A stretch of DNA of 64,000 nucleotides from Oceanobacillus senegalensis (GCF_900176885.1 NZ_LT839648.1:1143049-1207048); one strand, 5' to 3'; positions 38,735 to 48,419 are shown, counted from the first letter of the stretch. Numbers and translations are program-made. The notes: a model not told the origin generated them from the letters alone.

Positions 38735-38911
38735 ATGTCAAATACAACTCGCGTTCGTAAAAACGAGTCTCTTGAAGATGCTCTTCGTCGCTTTAAACGT
38801 AGTGTGTCAAAAAGTGGTACACTATCTGAATATCGTAAGCGTGAATACTATGAAAAACCTAGCGTACGCCGTAAGAAGAAATCTGAGGCTGCTAGAAAGC
38901 GTAAATACTAA
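38735..38911 (+). CDS. rpsU: 30S ribosomal protein S21
   Basis: A 58-residue, very basic protein beginning [20 protein letters not shown], followed by a [20 protein letters not shown] segment and a poly-basic tail ([14 protein letters not shown]). This is full-length bS21. ATG 38735 follows a double GGAGGGAGG site; the open frame extends upstream to 38639 but has no fit. yqeY follows by 15 bases. Confidence 0.98.
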   Translation: MSNTTRVRKNESLEDALRRFKRSVSKSGTLSEYRKREYYEKPSVRRKKKSEAARKRKY

Positions 38912-38926
38912 AGAAGGTGCAGATTC

Positions 38927-39373
38927 ATGTCATTACTCGATACTTTGAACCAAGATATGAAGCAAGCGATGAAGAATAAGGATAAAGAAACCTTAAGTGT
39001 CATTCGCATGATTAAGGCTTCAATACAGAATGAATCGATAAAGCTTGGTAAAGATATACTATCAGAAGACGAAGAATTAACAATATTGTCTAGAGAGGTA
39101 AAACAAAGAAAAGATTCCCTCCAAGAATTTAAATCCGCTGGACGCGACGATCTTGTTAACAAAATGGAAACTGAGTTATCTGTTGTTAAACAATATATGC
39201 CTGAACAGCTTTCAGCTGAAGAGCTAGAGAATATTGTTCAGCAAACGATTCAGGAAGTAAATGCTACAACAAAAAAAGATATCGGTAAAGTGATGAGTGC
39301 AGTTATGCCTAAAGTAAAAGGGAAGGCTGATGGCTCACAAATAAAAGAAGCTGTATTACAACAGTTGGATTAA
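38927..39373 (+). CDS. yqeY: GatB/YqeY domain protein
   Basis: A 148-residue protein made of one helical YqeY domain, related to the tRNA-binding tail of GatB. Segments [22 protein letters not shown] and [14 protein letters not shown] are typical. It may bind tRNA; the exact function is unknown. It forms a two-gene unit with rpsU, closed by a strong terminator. Confidence 0.95.
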   Translation: MSLLDTLNQDMKQAMKNKDKETLSVIRMIKASIQNESIKLGKDILSEDEELTILSREVKQRKDSLQEFKSAGRDDLVNKMETELSVVKQYMPEQLSAEELENIVQQTIQEVNATTKKDIGKVMSAVMPKVKGKADGSQIKEAVLQQLD

Positions 39374-39376
39374 AAG

Positions 39377-39411
39377 AAAAAGGTTCTTATCTTTGGATAA
39401 GAGCCTTTTTT
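39377..39411 (+). terminator. Intrinsic terminator after yqeY
   Basis: A 15-bp stem (39377-39391 with 39396-39410, one G-U pair) with loop TTTG and a T-run. Confidence 0.92.
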
Positions 39412-39512
39412 ACACGTTAAAAAGGTTTAAATTTTATCAAGGCTGTAATATGACTGACATAGTGAATATTTTCAAAGGTTTCATGTAGTATATCATAAAA
39501 ATAATAAATAAA

Positions 39513-39538
39513 TGAAACCTTTCTTTATACATACCGTA
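39513..39538 (+). promoter_or_regulatory. Sigma-W type promoter of the floA operon
   Basis: TGAAAC (39513-39518), exactly 16 bases, then CGTA (39535-39538). This matches the B. subtilis sigma-W consensus, and the yqeZ-floA-yqfB operon belongs to that regulon there. It lies 35 bases before yqeZ. Confidence 0.85.
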
Positions 39539-39572
39539 TACGTATTATGATGGAAAAGGAGGTGTAAATAAA

Positions 39573-40907
39573 ATGCTGAAAAAATGGTCCACCCCATACA
39601 TAGTATTAATTGCAATGATATGTATTTTTTTTGGTTTTAGCACAAATCATGTAATCAATGCCGAATCAGAGGATAGTAGGGGGAAATTAGTTTATTTCAT
39701 TCCAATCGAGCGAGAAGTAGAACGAGGCTTGCAGGCATTTTTAGAGAGAACAACTTCAGAAGCAATTGGTTCTGGTGCAGATCATATTATTTTTGAGATT
39801 GACACACCTGGTGGACGGGTAGATTCAGCCGGACAGATTGCAACAATTATACAAAATTTAGAAATACCTACTACTTCCTTCATCATTAATGAGGCCTTAT
39901 CTGCCGGTTCTTACATCGCATTAAATACAGATAATATATACTTTGTATCACATGCAACAATGGGGGCTAGTGGAGTAATCACGGGTGACGGAACTGCTGC
40001 TGATAAAAAGGCACAATCAGCATGGAAGGAGAAAATGATTGCGGCTGCAGAATCAAAGGGGAGGGACCCAATTTTTGCTGAGGCTATGGCCGATCCAAGT
40101 ATACACTTACCTGAATACGGAGCACCCGAGGGAGAATTCCTTACACTTAATCCAAATGATGCACTTGAAATTGGATATGCAGAAGGTATTGTAGATGATC
40201 GTGTCGAATTGCTTCATAAGTTAGGCTTATCAGAGGCTAGAATTATTGAAACAGAACCTACCTTAGCTGAAGAAATAGCTAGATTTTTAACCAATCCGGT
40301 TGTATATTCTATTCTCTTGTCTTTGGCAAGTTTAGGACTTATTGTAGAGCTCTATTCTCCTGGATTTGGAATACCAGGAATTATGGGCTTAACAGCATTA
40401 ATTCTCTTTTTCTATGGACACATAGTTGCAGGCTTAGCAGGTATGGAGGCGCTAGTACTACTAGTTTTAGGGATAATCCTAATTATAGTTGAGTTTTTTG
40501 TTCCTGGAGGTATATTGGGTCTACTAGGTATTGGATCAATTCTAGGAGCATTATTAATGTCAGGATATGATATTGGTCAAATGTCAATGAGTATCGGGAT
40601 AGCATTTCTTGTAGCAATTATAACTAGTGTTATCCTATTTAGAAGGATAGGTTTGGATAAAGGTGTTTTTAGACATATTATACTAAGGGACTCCACGGAA
40701 ACAGAATTAGGTTATGTATCGTCTGCAAGTAGGGACGACCTTTTGACGATGGAAGGTATCGCGCTCACTACATTACGTCCTTCAGGTATTGGTGAATTTA
40801 AAGGGGAAAGAATTGATGTAGTCTCAGAAGGAAGTTTCATTGATAAAGATAGTCCTATCAAAGTGGTTAAAGTAGAGGGCTCTCGCGTTGTGGTTAGAAG
40901 AAAATAA
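39573..40907 (+). CDS. yqeZ: NfeD-type membrane serine protease homologue YqeZ
   Basis: A 444-residue membrane protein with three parts. A signal-like helix (about residues 7-28) precedes a ClpP/S49-like protease domain with FEIDTPGGRVDSAG and the serine motif ALSAGSYIALNTD. Four or five membrane helices span about residues 235-350. A C-terminal OB-fold NfeD domain ends in VEGSRVVVRRK. It acts with flotillin in membrane homeostasis and surfactant resistance in B. subtilis. RBS AAAGGAGGTG. First gene of the operon with floA. Confidence 0.92.
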   Translation: MLKKWSTPYIVLIAMICIFFGFSTNHVINAESEDSRGKLVYFIPIEREVERGLQAFLERTTSEAIGSGADHIIFEIDTPGGRVDSAGQIATIIQNLEIPTTSFIINEALSAGSYIALNTDNIYFVSHATMGASGVITGDGTAADKKAQSAWKEKMIAAAESKGRDPIFAEAMADPSIHLPEYGAPEGEFLTLNPNDALEIGYAEGIVDDRVELLHKLGLSEARIIETEPTLAEEIARFLTNPVVYSILLSLASLGLIVELYSPGFGIPGIMGLTALILFFYGHIVAGLAGMEALVLLVLGIILIIVEFFVPGGILGLLGIGSILGALLMSGYDIGQMSMSIGIAFLVAIITSVILFRRIGLDKGVFRHIILRDSTETELGYVSSASRDDLLTMEGIALTTLRPSGIGEFKGERIDVVSEGSFIDKDSPIKVVKVEGSRVVVRRK

Positions 40908-40926
40908 AATAATAGGAGGAGTTTAA

Positions 40927-41919
40927 ATGAATTTTACAGATTTAATGCCGCTTATCATCATAGCGGTCATTCTAATTGCAGTTGTTGTACTATTTACTTT
41001 TATTCCAGTAGCATTGTGGATTAGTGCATTAGCTGCAGGGGTTAGAGTTAGTATTTTCACGCTGGTAGGTATGCGCTTGCGACGAGTTGTGCCGAGTAGA
41101 GTCATTAATCCGTTGATTAAAGCTCATAAGGCTGGTCTTAATGTAAAAATCAATCAGTTGGAAAGCCACTACTTGGCAGGTGGTAATGTGGACCGAGTTG
41201 TTAATGCCTTAATTGCTGCACACCGTGCTAATATTGAGTTAACATTTGAACGTGCTGCTGCTATTGACTTAGCAGGTCGTGATGTATTAGAAGCTGTACA
41301 AATGAGTGTCAATCCAGAAGTTATTGAAACCCCATTCATTGCTGGTATTGCTATGGACGGGATAGAAGTAAAAGCAAAAGCAAGAATAACCGTTCGTGCA
41401 AATATCGACAGACTTGTCGGGGGTGCCGGTGAGGAAACTATTATAGCACGTGTTGGTGAAGGGGTAGTAAGTACCATTGGTAGTTCTGAAACACATGCAC
41501 AGGTTTTAGAAAATCCGGATTCCATTTCTCACACAGTATTAGCTAAGGGGCTAGATGCAGGTACGGCGTTTGAAATCCTATCTATTGATATCGCTGATGT
41601 AGATATTGGTAAAAATATTGGTGCAATCCTGCAAACAGACCAAGCGGAAGCAGACAAAAATATTGCGCAAGCTAAGGCAGAAGAACGTCGTGCCATGGCT
41701 GTTGCTCAAGAACAAGAAATGGTTGCTCGTACTCAAGAAATGCGTGCAAAAGTTGTTGAAGCAGAAGCGGATGTACCACAAGCATTGGCAGAGGCTTTGC
41801 GTTCTGGGAAAATGGGAGTTATGGACTACTTAAACTATCAAAATATCAATGCAGATACAGATATGCGTGACACTATTGGTAAGTTAACAAAAGAAAATGA
41901 TGATAATAATGATAACTAA
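40927..41919 (+). CDS. floA: Flotillin-like protein FloA (YqfA)
   Basis: A 330-residue bacterial flotillin that organises fluid membrane domains. It has an N-terminal membrane-inserting hairpin ([22 protein letters not shown]) and a SPFH/PHB-like domain. A long Ala/Glu-rich helical region ([19 protein letters not shown]) then leads to a short polar tail. The length matches the B. subtilis protein. It starts 19 bases after yqeZ behind AGGAGG. Confidence 0.97.
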   Translation: MNFTDLMPLIIIAVILIAVVVLFTFIPVALWISALAAGVRVSIFTLVGMRLRRVVPSRVINPLIKAHKAGLNVKINQLESHYLAGGNVDRVVNALIAAHRANIELTFERAAAIDLAGRDVLEAVQMSVNPEVIETPFIAGIAMDGIEVKAKARITVRANIDRLVGGAGEETIIARVGEGVVSTIGSSETHAQVLENPDSISHTVLAKGLDAGTAFEILSIDIADVDIGKNIGAILQTDQAEADKNIAQAKAEERRAMAVAQEQEMVARTQEMRAKVVEAEADVPQALAEALRSGKMGVMDYLNYQNINADTDMRDTIGKLTKENDDNNDN

Positions 41920-41952
41920 TAAATTATTTTTTATTAATGAAGGAGGAGTTTA

Positions 41953-42453
41953 ATGGAGGGGTTATTCGAAGCGATTTTTAGTAATTTCTTTTTAATTCTT
42001 ATTGTCATTTCCGGTATTATTGGATTTTTTAGAAATAATTCTGGAGAAGATCAAAAGAAAAAACAATCAAATCGACCGATGCGCCCCGAAACTCCTTCAA
42101 ATAGGAACCAGAGGGCAGACAGTCATTCTAAACCAATAAATCAATCTAGTCCGACAATGACTATGACGGTCGAAGAACAACAACAGCAACAGATGGAGCG
42201 ATTGGCGAGTCGATTAAAAACAAACGCGAACCAGCCCTTAGATGATAATACAGAGAACCCCATGATTAATGAAAATTTAGCGGGCTTATCTAGTCATAAT
42301 TACTCCAAGGAACAAAAGGAGCTAAAAAGGCAAATAGGTACGAATTTAAAGGGGAAAGGGTTAATACAAGGGATTATTATGTCAGAGGTTCTAGGGTCAC
42401 CGCGTGGAAGAAGTCCGTATCGGAATGTTATACAAAAACGTCAGATGAAATAA
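41953..42453 (+). CDS. Membrane-anchored protein downstream of floA
   Basis: A 166-residue protein in the position of B. subtilis yqfB. One N-terminal helix (FSNFFLILIVISGIIGFF) is followed by a polar, Gln/Asn/Pro-rich linker (about residues 30-125) and a conserved-looking basic end (LIQGIIMSEVLGSPRGRSPY). I do not recognise a named domain. It starts 33 bases after floA behind GGAGGAG and ends at a terminator, so it is the last gene of the sigma-W operon and probably works with FloA or YqeZ. Confidence 0.75.
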   Translation: MEGLFEAIFSNFFLILIVISGIIGFFRNNSGEDQKKKQSNRPMRPETPSNRNQRADSHSKPINQSSPTMTMTVEEQQQQQMERLASRLKTNANQPLDDNTENPMINENLAGLSSHNYSKEQKELKRQIGTNLKGKGLIQGIIMSEVLGSPRGRSPYRNVIQKRQMK

Positions 42454-42463
42454 ACATTAAAAG

Positions 42464-42514
42464 AAAAGCTATTAACGGATAAGCATAAGCTTATTGCTGT
42501 TAATAGCTTTTTTT
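42464..42514 (+). terminator. Intrinsic terminator of the floA operon
   Basis: A perfect 13-bp stem (42464-42476 with 42499-42511) encloses a smaller palindrome and runs into seven T. Confidence 0.9.
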
Positions 42515-42572
42515 GTACCGAGAAATTTTGTGTTCAAATTGAAATGTGATGTTCTTATCTCTTTAATACATT

Positions 42573-42580
42573 CATACTAT
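42573..42580 (+). promoter_or_regulatory. Candidate sigma-E -10 box of yqfC-yqfD
   Basis: CATACTAT resembles the sigma-E -10 (CATACAnT) with one mismatch and lies 23 bases before the GTG of yqfC, so the leader would be short. The -35 (near TTATCT, 42555-42560) is weak. Both genes are sigma-E dependent in B. subtilis. Confidence 0.4.
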
Positions 42581-42603
42581 GTATGTGAGAGGGGGATGCA
42601 TAC

Positions 42604-42885
42604 GTGAAGAAATTGCAACAGCGTATCCAATCATTATTAATTAACTCTTTTGCACTTCCTTCTGATGTTATTCTCGAGTTACCAAGAATAACAGTCATTG
42701 GACAAATTCATGTGTACATTGAAAATCATCAGGGATTAGCAACCTATTCTGATACGGAGCTTAAATTAAAAGTGAATAAAGGATATGTACAAATAAAGGG
42801 AAATTCTTTTGTATTAAAAATGATGCTTCCAGAGGAAATATTACTGGAAGGTACTATCACTGACATTACATTTTTGCCAGATTAA
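42604..42885 (+). CDS. yqfC: Sporulation protein YqfC
   Basis: A 93-residue YabP/YqfC-family protein with FALPSDVILELPRITVIGQ and YIENHQGLATYSDTELKLK. It is expressed in the mother cell in B. subtilis; the biochemical role is not known. The start is GTG behind GAGAGGGGG. It is followed 26 bases later by yqfD. Confidence 0.92.
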   Translation: MKKLQQRIQSLLINSFALPSDVILELPRITVIGQIHVYIENHQGLATYSDTELKLKVNKGYVQIKGNSFVLKMMLPEEILLEGTITDITFLPD

Positions 42886-42911
42886 TATATTCAGAGTTTT
42901 AGGAGGAAGAA

Positions 42912-44138
42912 ATGAGACAGGTACAAGGCACTTTTTTCACAGGATATGTAACCATTGTAGTTAAAGGAAATAACCCTGAATTATTTTTTCAAATGTGTAC
43001 AAAAAGAGGTATTACCGTTTGGAATATTAGAAAGTTAGAACAGGATACTTGTGAAGGTAATATTAAAATAGCAGATATTAAAGAAGTAAGAAAATTAATA
43101 AGAAGAACTGAATATAAGCTATCCTTTACCAAAAGAAAAGGGTATCCTTTTCTTTATAAACGGTTTATACGAAAAAAACCATTGCTGGTTGCTCTTACGT
43201 TAAGTATATTATTGGCATTATTCTTATCTAATATTCTATGGAAAATTGAAATAACGAATGTTCCTAAAGAAATAGAAGAAAAAATAGAGAAACAGCTGGA
43301 TAGATATGGTATTCACCGAGGGGCATGGATATTCTCATTAGAGTCTCCCAATACTATCCAGCAAAAATTAGTGGAAGATGTTCCAGAATTATTATGGGTA
43401 GGTGTCGATCAAAAAGGGACAACCTATTATTTAGAAGGAGTAGAAAAGGTCATTGTAAAAGAAGAGCAGAGAAGTGGGCCCAGAAACTTAATAGCCACAA
43501 AAAAAGGTGTTATCAAAAATATGTATGTTGCAAAAGGACAGCCCATGGTTCAAGTCAATGATTATGTGGAACAAGGTGATTTACTTGTATCAGGTGAAAT
43601 CAATGGGAATGAGGACAAAAGTGATCAAGAGGATGAGGAAAAGAAGGAGAAGGCAGTTGATTATGTGGCGGCAGAAGGTGAGATTACAGCACAAACTTGG
43701 TATGAAGTAAAAGCTACTGTTCCATTACAATATAATTATGAAAAATTAACAGGGAATAAAGAAAAGAAGTATTTCCTTGAACTGGGGGATTTTCGATTAC
43801 CTATATGGGGATTTCGTAATCCTGACTTTGATGCAATTCATTATGAGATTAATGAAAAACCAATAAATTTTTTAAGATGGGAATTACCAATAAAAATAGT
43901 GGATACAGTACTTAGTGAGAAAAAATATCTTCAAGGAGAAAGAACACAAGAAGAGGCGATTAAATTGGGGATAAAGCAAGCTAAATCTGATTTATTGTTA
44001 GAATTAGGTCCCGATGCAAAAATATTATCTGAAAAAGTTTTGCATGAATCTATGGACCATGGTAAAGTAAAATTAACCTTATATCTTACAGTAGAGGAAA
44101 ATATTGCACGTGGACAACCTATAAATCAAGGAGATTAG
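42912..44138 (+). CDS. yqfD: Sporulation protein YqfD
   Basis: A 408-residue protein of the YqfD family. A cytoplasmic N-terminal domain (FTGYVTIVVKGNNPELFF) precedes one membrane helix (about residues 90-110, LLVALTLSILLALFLSNIL). A large extracytoplasmic part follows, including RNLIATKKGVIKNMYVAKG and VQVNDYVEQGDLLVSG, which looks like a lipoyl/hybrid-barrel motif. It pairs with yqfC and ends 3 bases before phoH. The function is unclear; relatives are needed for efficient sporulation. Confidence 0.92.
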   Translation: MRQVQGTFFTGYVTIVVKGNNPELFFQMCTKRGITVWNIRKLEQDTCEGNIKIADIKEVRKLIRRTEYKLSFTKRKGYPFLYKRFIRKKPLLVALTLSILLALFLSNILWKIEITNVPKEIEEKIEKQLDRYGIHRGAWIFSLESPNTIQQKLVEDVPELLWVGVDQKGTTYYLEGVEKVIVKEEQRSGPRNLIATKKGVIKNMYVAKGQPMVQVNDYVEQGDLLVSGEINGNEDKSDQEDEEKKEKAVDYVAAEGEITAQTWYEVKATVPLQYNYEKLTGNKEKKYFLELGDFRLPIWGFRNPDFDAIHYEINEKPINFLRWELPIKIVDTVLSEKKYLQGERTQEEAIKLGIKQAKSDLLLELGPDAKILSEKVLHESMDHGKVKLTLYLTVEENIARGQPINQGD

Positions 44139-44141
44139 TTT

Positions 44142-45110
44142 ATGTCTGAAAATTTAACGGAAATTGATTTGCATGTAGCAAATCCAAACGAAGCCTTAGC
44201 TTTATTTGGTACAAATGATAAACATCTTAAATTATTAGAAAAAAAATTAAATGTTTCCATTGTGTCAAGGGGAGAATTAGTAAGTGTATCAGGTGAAGCG
44301 AAGGCAATCACGCTGGTTCAAAATATTTTAACAACCCTTCTTACAGTAGTTCGAAAGGGGATTACAATTTCCGAGCGTGATATTGTTTATGCAGTTGATT
44401 TAGCTAAAGAAGGTAAAATAAATCAACTTGAAACACTCTTTGAAGATGAAATTACTAAAAATGTTAAGGGTAAATCAATTCGTGTAAAAACACTAGGTCA
44501 AAAAAGCTATATTTCCGCAATTAAGAACAATGATCTTGTGTTTGGTATTGGGCCAGCGGGTACTGGAAAAACGTATTTAGCGGTTGTGATGGCAGTTAAT
44601 GCCTTGAAAAAAGGTGAAGTAAAACGAATTATATTAACAAGGCCCGCCGTTGAAGCTGGAGAGAGTTTAGGTTTTCTTCCAGGTGATCTGAAAGAAAAAG
44701 TTGATCCTTATTTAAGACCATTATATGATGCACTGCACGATGTTCTAGGTGCGGAACATACCTTACGATTAATTGAAAGAGAAACTATTGAAATAGCCCC
44801 GCTCGCATATATGCGTGGTAGAACACTAGATGATGCTTTTGTCATTTTAGATGAAGCTCAAAATACGACAACAGCACAAATGAAGATGTTTTTAACAAGA
44901 TTAGGCTTTGGTTCAAAAATGGTTATTACTGGTGATATTACGCAAATAGACTTACCAAAAGGAGCAATGTCTGGTCTGCAGGTTGCAGAAGAGTTATTGA
45001 CAAATGTAGATGGTATATCTTTTATCTATTTGAATCAATCTGATGTAGTTAGACACCCATTAGTTCAAAAAATCATTGAAGCATATGAAAAAAGTGATTC
45101 CAGATATTAA
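44142..45110 (+). CDS. phoH: PhoH family ATPase (YbeZ/YqfE)
   Basis: A 322-residue PhoH-like protein. An N-terminal RNA-binding-like segment is followed by the ATPase core with FGIGPAGTGKTYLAVVMAV (Walker A), RPAVEAGESLGFLPGD and FVILDEAQNTT (Walker B). The neighbour ybeY is a frequent partner, and the pair is linked to RNA metabolism and rRNA maturation. It follows AAGGAG. Confidence 0.95.
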   Translation: MSENLTEIDLHVANPNEALALFGTNDKHLKLLEKKLNVSIVSRGELVSVSGEAKAITLVQNILTTLLTVVRKGITISERDIVYAVDLAKEGKINQLETLFEDEITKNVKGKSIRVKTLGQKSYISAIKNNDLVFGIGPAGTGKTYLAVVMAVNALKKGEVKRIILTRPAVEAGESLGFLPGDLKEKVDPYLRPLYDALHDVLGAEHTLRLIERETIEIAPLAYMRGRTLDDAFVILDEAQNTTTAQMKMFLTRLGFGSKMVITGDITQIDLPKGAMSGLQVAEELLTNVDGISFIYLNQSDVVRHPLVQKIIEAYEKSDSRY

Positions 45111-45120
45111 TAATTAAAGT

Positions 45121-45142
45121 AAGACCCAAATAAATGGGTCTT
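45121..45142 (+). terminator. Short hairpin after phoH
   Basis: A perfect 8-bp stem (45121-45128 with 45135-45142) with loop AATAAA is followed by ATTTCTG. The T-run is weak and pgpH starts soon after, so termination is probably partial. Confidence 0.45.
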
Positions 45143-45179
45143 ATTTCTGTCTCTGAAATCGTGAATAGGTGTGAAACAA

Positions 45180-47309
45180 ATGAAAAGAAATTCTGGATGG
45201 TCAATTTTTCCATTTAAAAAGGTAAAACCAAGATGGTTGATTTTTCCTACTGTCTTTTTGTTAGGTGTAGTCACCTTTTTGGTCACAGTTAATAATATAT
45301 CTACAGAGACATATGATATAGAAAGATTTAGTATCGCTACAGAAACCATTCGTTCACCAATTAGTTTGGAGGATGAACAGGAAACAAAGCGAAAAATTCG
45401 AGAAACTGTTCAATCGGTAGTAGATCGATACGACATACATAATGAGATAACGATAGAGCAGATTAGTTATGCAAATGAGATTTTTGATGCTATTTCAACT
45501 TTAGATAATGAAAATGGTGAGGCAGAATCAACGGAGGAAGAAAATCAAACAACAGGTCAAGAAAGCGTTCGGAAATTAAAGGAGCTATTATCAAAGGAAA
45601 TAACGGAAAATATAAGTGATGAAACACTATTGCAATTAATGCAAATACCTAAAAGGGAACGGGAAATTGGACTCCATTTTCTACTTCGTAATTTAGAGGA
45701 AACATTTAATAACGGTGTTCGAACAGAAAATTTACAAACAGCAAAAGCTAAGATAGGAGAAAGTATTAAAAATTCTACACTATACGAGGACTTAAAAGAG
45801 CCTTTACAGAATCTAAGTGAATTTCTTGTTGTCGAGAATTCATTTTTTGATGTGGAACAAACGATGGAGGCACGAAAAGAAGCAGCTAGCAGAGTAGAAC
45901 CAGTAATGATAACAGCTGGAGAAGTAATTGTCCATGAAGGTCAAACGATTACAGATGAGATATATGATAATTTAGAATTAGTTGGTGTTCTAGATGGGCA
46001 GCGTAATGTTCTTCCAATTATTGGTTTAGCTTTATTAATCATATTATTATGTTCTGTGTTAGTATTTGAGATGAACTTATTAGACAGGAATAATAAATTA
46101 AATCAAGCTAAGATTATAACTGTAATTATTGTTTCTATTCTTAGTATTGTCTTGATGAAAATTGTAAGTTTATTTATTCAAGAATATAGTCAATTATTTT
46201 ATCTTGTACCGATTGCAACTAGTGCACTTCTTTTGAAATTACTCATCAATGAACGGATTGCCTTTATATTATCCATATTTTATGCCATTATAGGTAGTCT
46301 TATTTTTAATCATGAAATAGTTGGATACCTAAATGTAGAGGCTGGAATCTATTTACTATTCTCCCAAGTAGCAGCAGTTTATTTTCTAACGAATGTCAAG
46401 GACCGTACCACTATTTTAATGTCTTGTTTTGGTGTAGGTGTAGTTAATCTAACAGTGGTACTATCATTTTTATTTCTTTCTATTGAAAAATATGCACTGC
46501 AGGATTTATTTATTCAGTCAATATTAGCATTGATTTCATCTCTACTATCCGTTGTACTAACGATAGGCTTATTACCGTTTTTTGAAACGATATTGAATAT
46601 GATATCTGATGTAAAATTATTACAACTATCTAATCCGAGTCATCCTTTACTTAAAAAAATATTAACCGAAGCTCCGGGTACGTATCATCATTCAATAATG
46701 GTTGCTAATTTAAGTGAGACTGCTTGTGAAGCGGTAGGAGCAAATGGCTTATTAGCTAGAGTTGGTGCATATTATCATGACATAGGGAAAACAACGAAGC
46801 CAAATTACTTTGTTGAAAATCAATTGTCGACTAGAAATCCACATGATTTTATTGATCCTATCATGAGTGCTAAAATAATAATTAGCCATCCCTATGATGG
46901 TGCGGAATATTTAAGAAAATATCAATTTCCTAAAGAAATTATTGATATCGCAATGCAACATCATGGAACTTCGTTATTAAAATACTTTTATTTTAAGGAA
47001 AAAGATAATAATAAACATGTAAAAGAATCTGATTTTAGATACCCAGGACCTAAGCCTGCATCAAAAGAAGCAGCTATTATTTGTATCTGTGATTCTGTTG
47101 AAGCTGCTGTTAGAAGCTTAAAGGAGCCTACTGAAGAAAAAATAGAAAATCTTGTATCGTCCATTATTAATGACCGAATGATGGATAATCAATTGGATGA
47201 AAGTCCGTTAACACTCAAGGAATTAAAAGTTGTACAAAATACAATTTGTGAAACACTTAAGGGAATATTTCACTCTAGAATACAATATCCAATGGAGGAG
47301 GATAAATAA
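45180..47309 (+). CDS. pgpH: Cyclic-di-AMP phosphodiesterase PgpH (7TMR-HD protein)
   Basis: A 709-residue membrane enzyme that hydrolyses the second messenger c-di-AMP, which controls potassium and osmotic balance. One membrane helix near the N-terminus precedes a large extracytoplasmic region (about residues 40-275). Seven membrane helices (about 280-480) come next, then a cytoplasmic HD domain with PGTYHHSIMVANLSE, VGAYYHDIGKT and MQHHGTSLLKYFYF. The ATG at 45180 lies 8 bases after AGGTG; a GTG at 45171 is less well placed. Confidence 0.94.
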   Translation: MKRNSGWSIFPFKKVKPRWLIFPTVFLLGVVTFLVTVNNISTETYDIERFSIATETIRSPISLEDEQETKRKIRETVQSVVDRYDIHNEITIEQISYANEIFDAISTLDNENGEAESTEEENQTTGQESVRKLKELLSKEITENISDETLLQLMQIPKREREIGLHFLLRNLEETFNNGVRTENLQTAKAKIGESIKNSTLYEDLKEPLQNLSEFLVVENSFFDVEQTMEARKEAASRVEPVMITAGEVIVHEGQTITDEIYDNLELVGVLDGQRNVLPIIGLALLIILLCSVLVFEMNLLDRNNKLNQAKIITVIIVSILSIVLMKIVSLFIQEYSQLFYLVPIATSALLLKLLINERIAFILSIFYAIIGSLIFNHEIVGYLNVEAGIYLLFSQVAAVYFLTNVKDRTTILMSCFGVGVVNLTVVLSFLFLSIEKYALQDLFIQSILALISSLLSVVLTIGLLPFFETILNMISDVKLLQLSNPSHPLLKKILTEAPGTYHHSIMVANLSETACEAVGANGLLARVGAYYHDIGKTTKPNYFVENQLSTRNPHDFIDPIMSAKIIISHPYDGAEYLRKYQFPKEIIDIAMQHHGTSLLKYFYFKEKDNNKHVKESDFRYPGPKPASKEAAIICICDSVEAAVRSLKEPTEEKIENLVSSIINDRMMDNQLDESPLTLKELKVVQNTICETLKGIFHSRIQYPMEEDK

Positions 47310-47310
47310 A

Positions 47311-47781
47311 ATGAATATAGACTTTCACGATAATACTAAAACAATCAAAGAGGATATAATTGATTTATTGTATCGTCTACTTCAATTTGCAGCTAAGGAG
47401 GAAAATGTTTTAAGTGAGGCTGAAATGTCTGTGAATTTCGTTGATAATAAAGAAATACAAGAAATAAATCGAAACTACCGGCAGAAAAATACGCCAACAG
47501 ATGTTATCTCCTTTGCTATGCAAGAAACAGTTGAAGGTGAAATGGATATAAATGATGACGAAGTGAATTTGCCCCTTACATTGGGAGACATTGTTATTTC
47601 TGTTGAAAAGGCTAAGGAGCAGGCAGAAGATTATAATCATTCCTTCGAAAGGGAAATTGGATTTTTAGCCGTTCATGGGTTTCTTCATTTATTAGGTTAT
47701 GATCATATGACCGAAGAAGATGAAAAAAGGATGTTTGGAAGACAGGAAGCAATTTTAGGTGAATTTGGTCTTGAAAGGTAA
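47311..47781 (+). CDS. ybeY: Endoribonuclease YbeY
   Basis: A 156-residue zinc-dependent RNase for rRNA maturation and ribosome quality control. The metal motif is AVHGFLHLLGYDH (HGxxHLxGyDH). NRNYRQKNTPTDVISFAM is also typical. ATG 47311 lies directly after the pgpH stop, with GGAGG inside the last pgpH codons. It overlaps dgkA, so pgpH-ybeY-dgkA form a tightly packed unit. Confidence 0.96.
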   Translation: MNIDFHDNTKTIKEDIIDLLYRLLQFAAKEENVLSEAEMSVNFVDNKEIQEINRNYRQKNTPTDVISFAMQETVEGEMDINDDEVNLPLTLGDIVISVEKAKEQAEDYNHSFEREIGFLAVHGFLHLLGYDHMTEEDEKRMFGRQEAILGEFGLER

Positions 47782-48139
47782 GAGGAAAAAAATTGGTTTT
47801 ATCTATGCTTGGAATGGATTAAAGGAAATATACAAAACTGAATTTAATTTTCGCATTCACTTATGCGCTGCCATTTTGGTGATTATTGTTAGTGTAGTTT
47901 TACAAATAACTCTAATCAAATGGGCGATAGTTATGCTCGTTATAGCATTTGTATTAGTTGCAGAAATTATTAATAGTGCAGTCGAGAAAATGATTGATTT
48001 TATAAAACCAGAATACCATCCGGTAGCTGGAGTGATAAAAGATGTAGCCGCAGCGGCAGTACTTTTGTCAGCCATTTTTGCGGTAATAATTGGTATTATT
48101 ATTTTTTTACCCGAATTATATGAAATCTTTATAAGGTAA
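47771..48139 (+). CDS. dgkA: Diacylglycerol/undecaprenol kinase DgkA
   Basis: A 122-residue membrane kinase with three helices. Family residues are EFNFRIHLCAA and the catalytic block LVAEIINSAVEKMIDF, then KDVAAAAV. In Gram-positives this enzyme phosphorylates undecaprenol and recycles the cell-wall lipid carrier. The start is uncertain: TTG 47771 has the best distance to AGGTG; GTG 47759 and TTG 47765 are alternatives. The cdd gene that follows in B. subtilis is absent. Confidence 0.9.
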   Translation: MKGKRKKIGFIYAWNGLKEIYKTEFNFRIHLCAAILVIIVSVVLQITLIKWAIVMLVIAFVLVAEIINSAVEKMIDFIKPEYHPVAGVIKDVAAAAVLLSAIFAVIIGIIIFLPELYEIFIR

Positions 48140-48163
48140 GCCAGCAAAAAAGGCTTATCTTAT
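48131..48163 (+). terminator. Terminator-like hairpin after dgkA
   Basis: A 12-bp stem (48131-48142 with 48152-48163, one G-U pair) overlaps the dgkA stop and is followed by a weak T-rich stretch. The remaining 250 bases to era are AT-rich; they carry only the motif pair shared with the dnaJ leader. Confidence 0.65.
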
Positions 48164-48419
48164 TTTAATTGGTTATTTTTGGAAGGTTGTTTTGTGATAA
48201 AATCTATAATACGTTTTAACTTGACTCCTTTGGCAATATGTTGATTTTCGCTACAAAGGTAATCCATTTCTGCATGTTATGCGAATAACGTGTTATTTTA
48301 TAGAAGGAAAGAAACTTTTAATAGCTTTTGTCGAATGTATGAAACTAATAAGAAATTGTAGTATTATATGTATTAATTACATTACAGAAAAAGACACATA
48401 ACGTCCTGGAGGATTCAAT

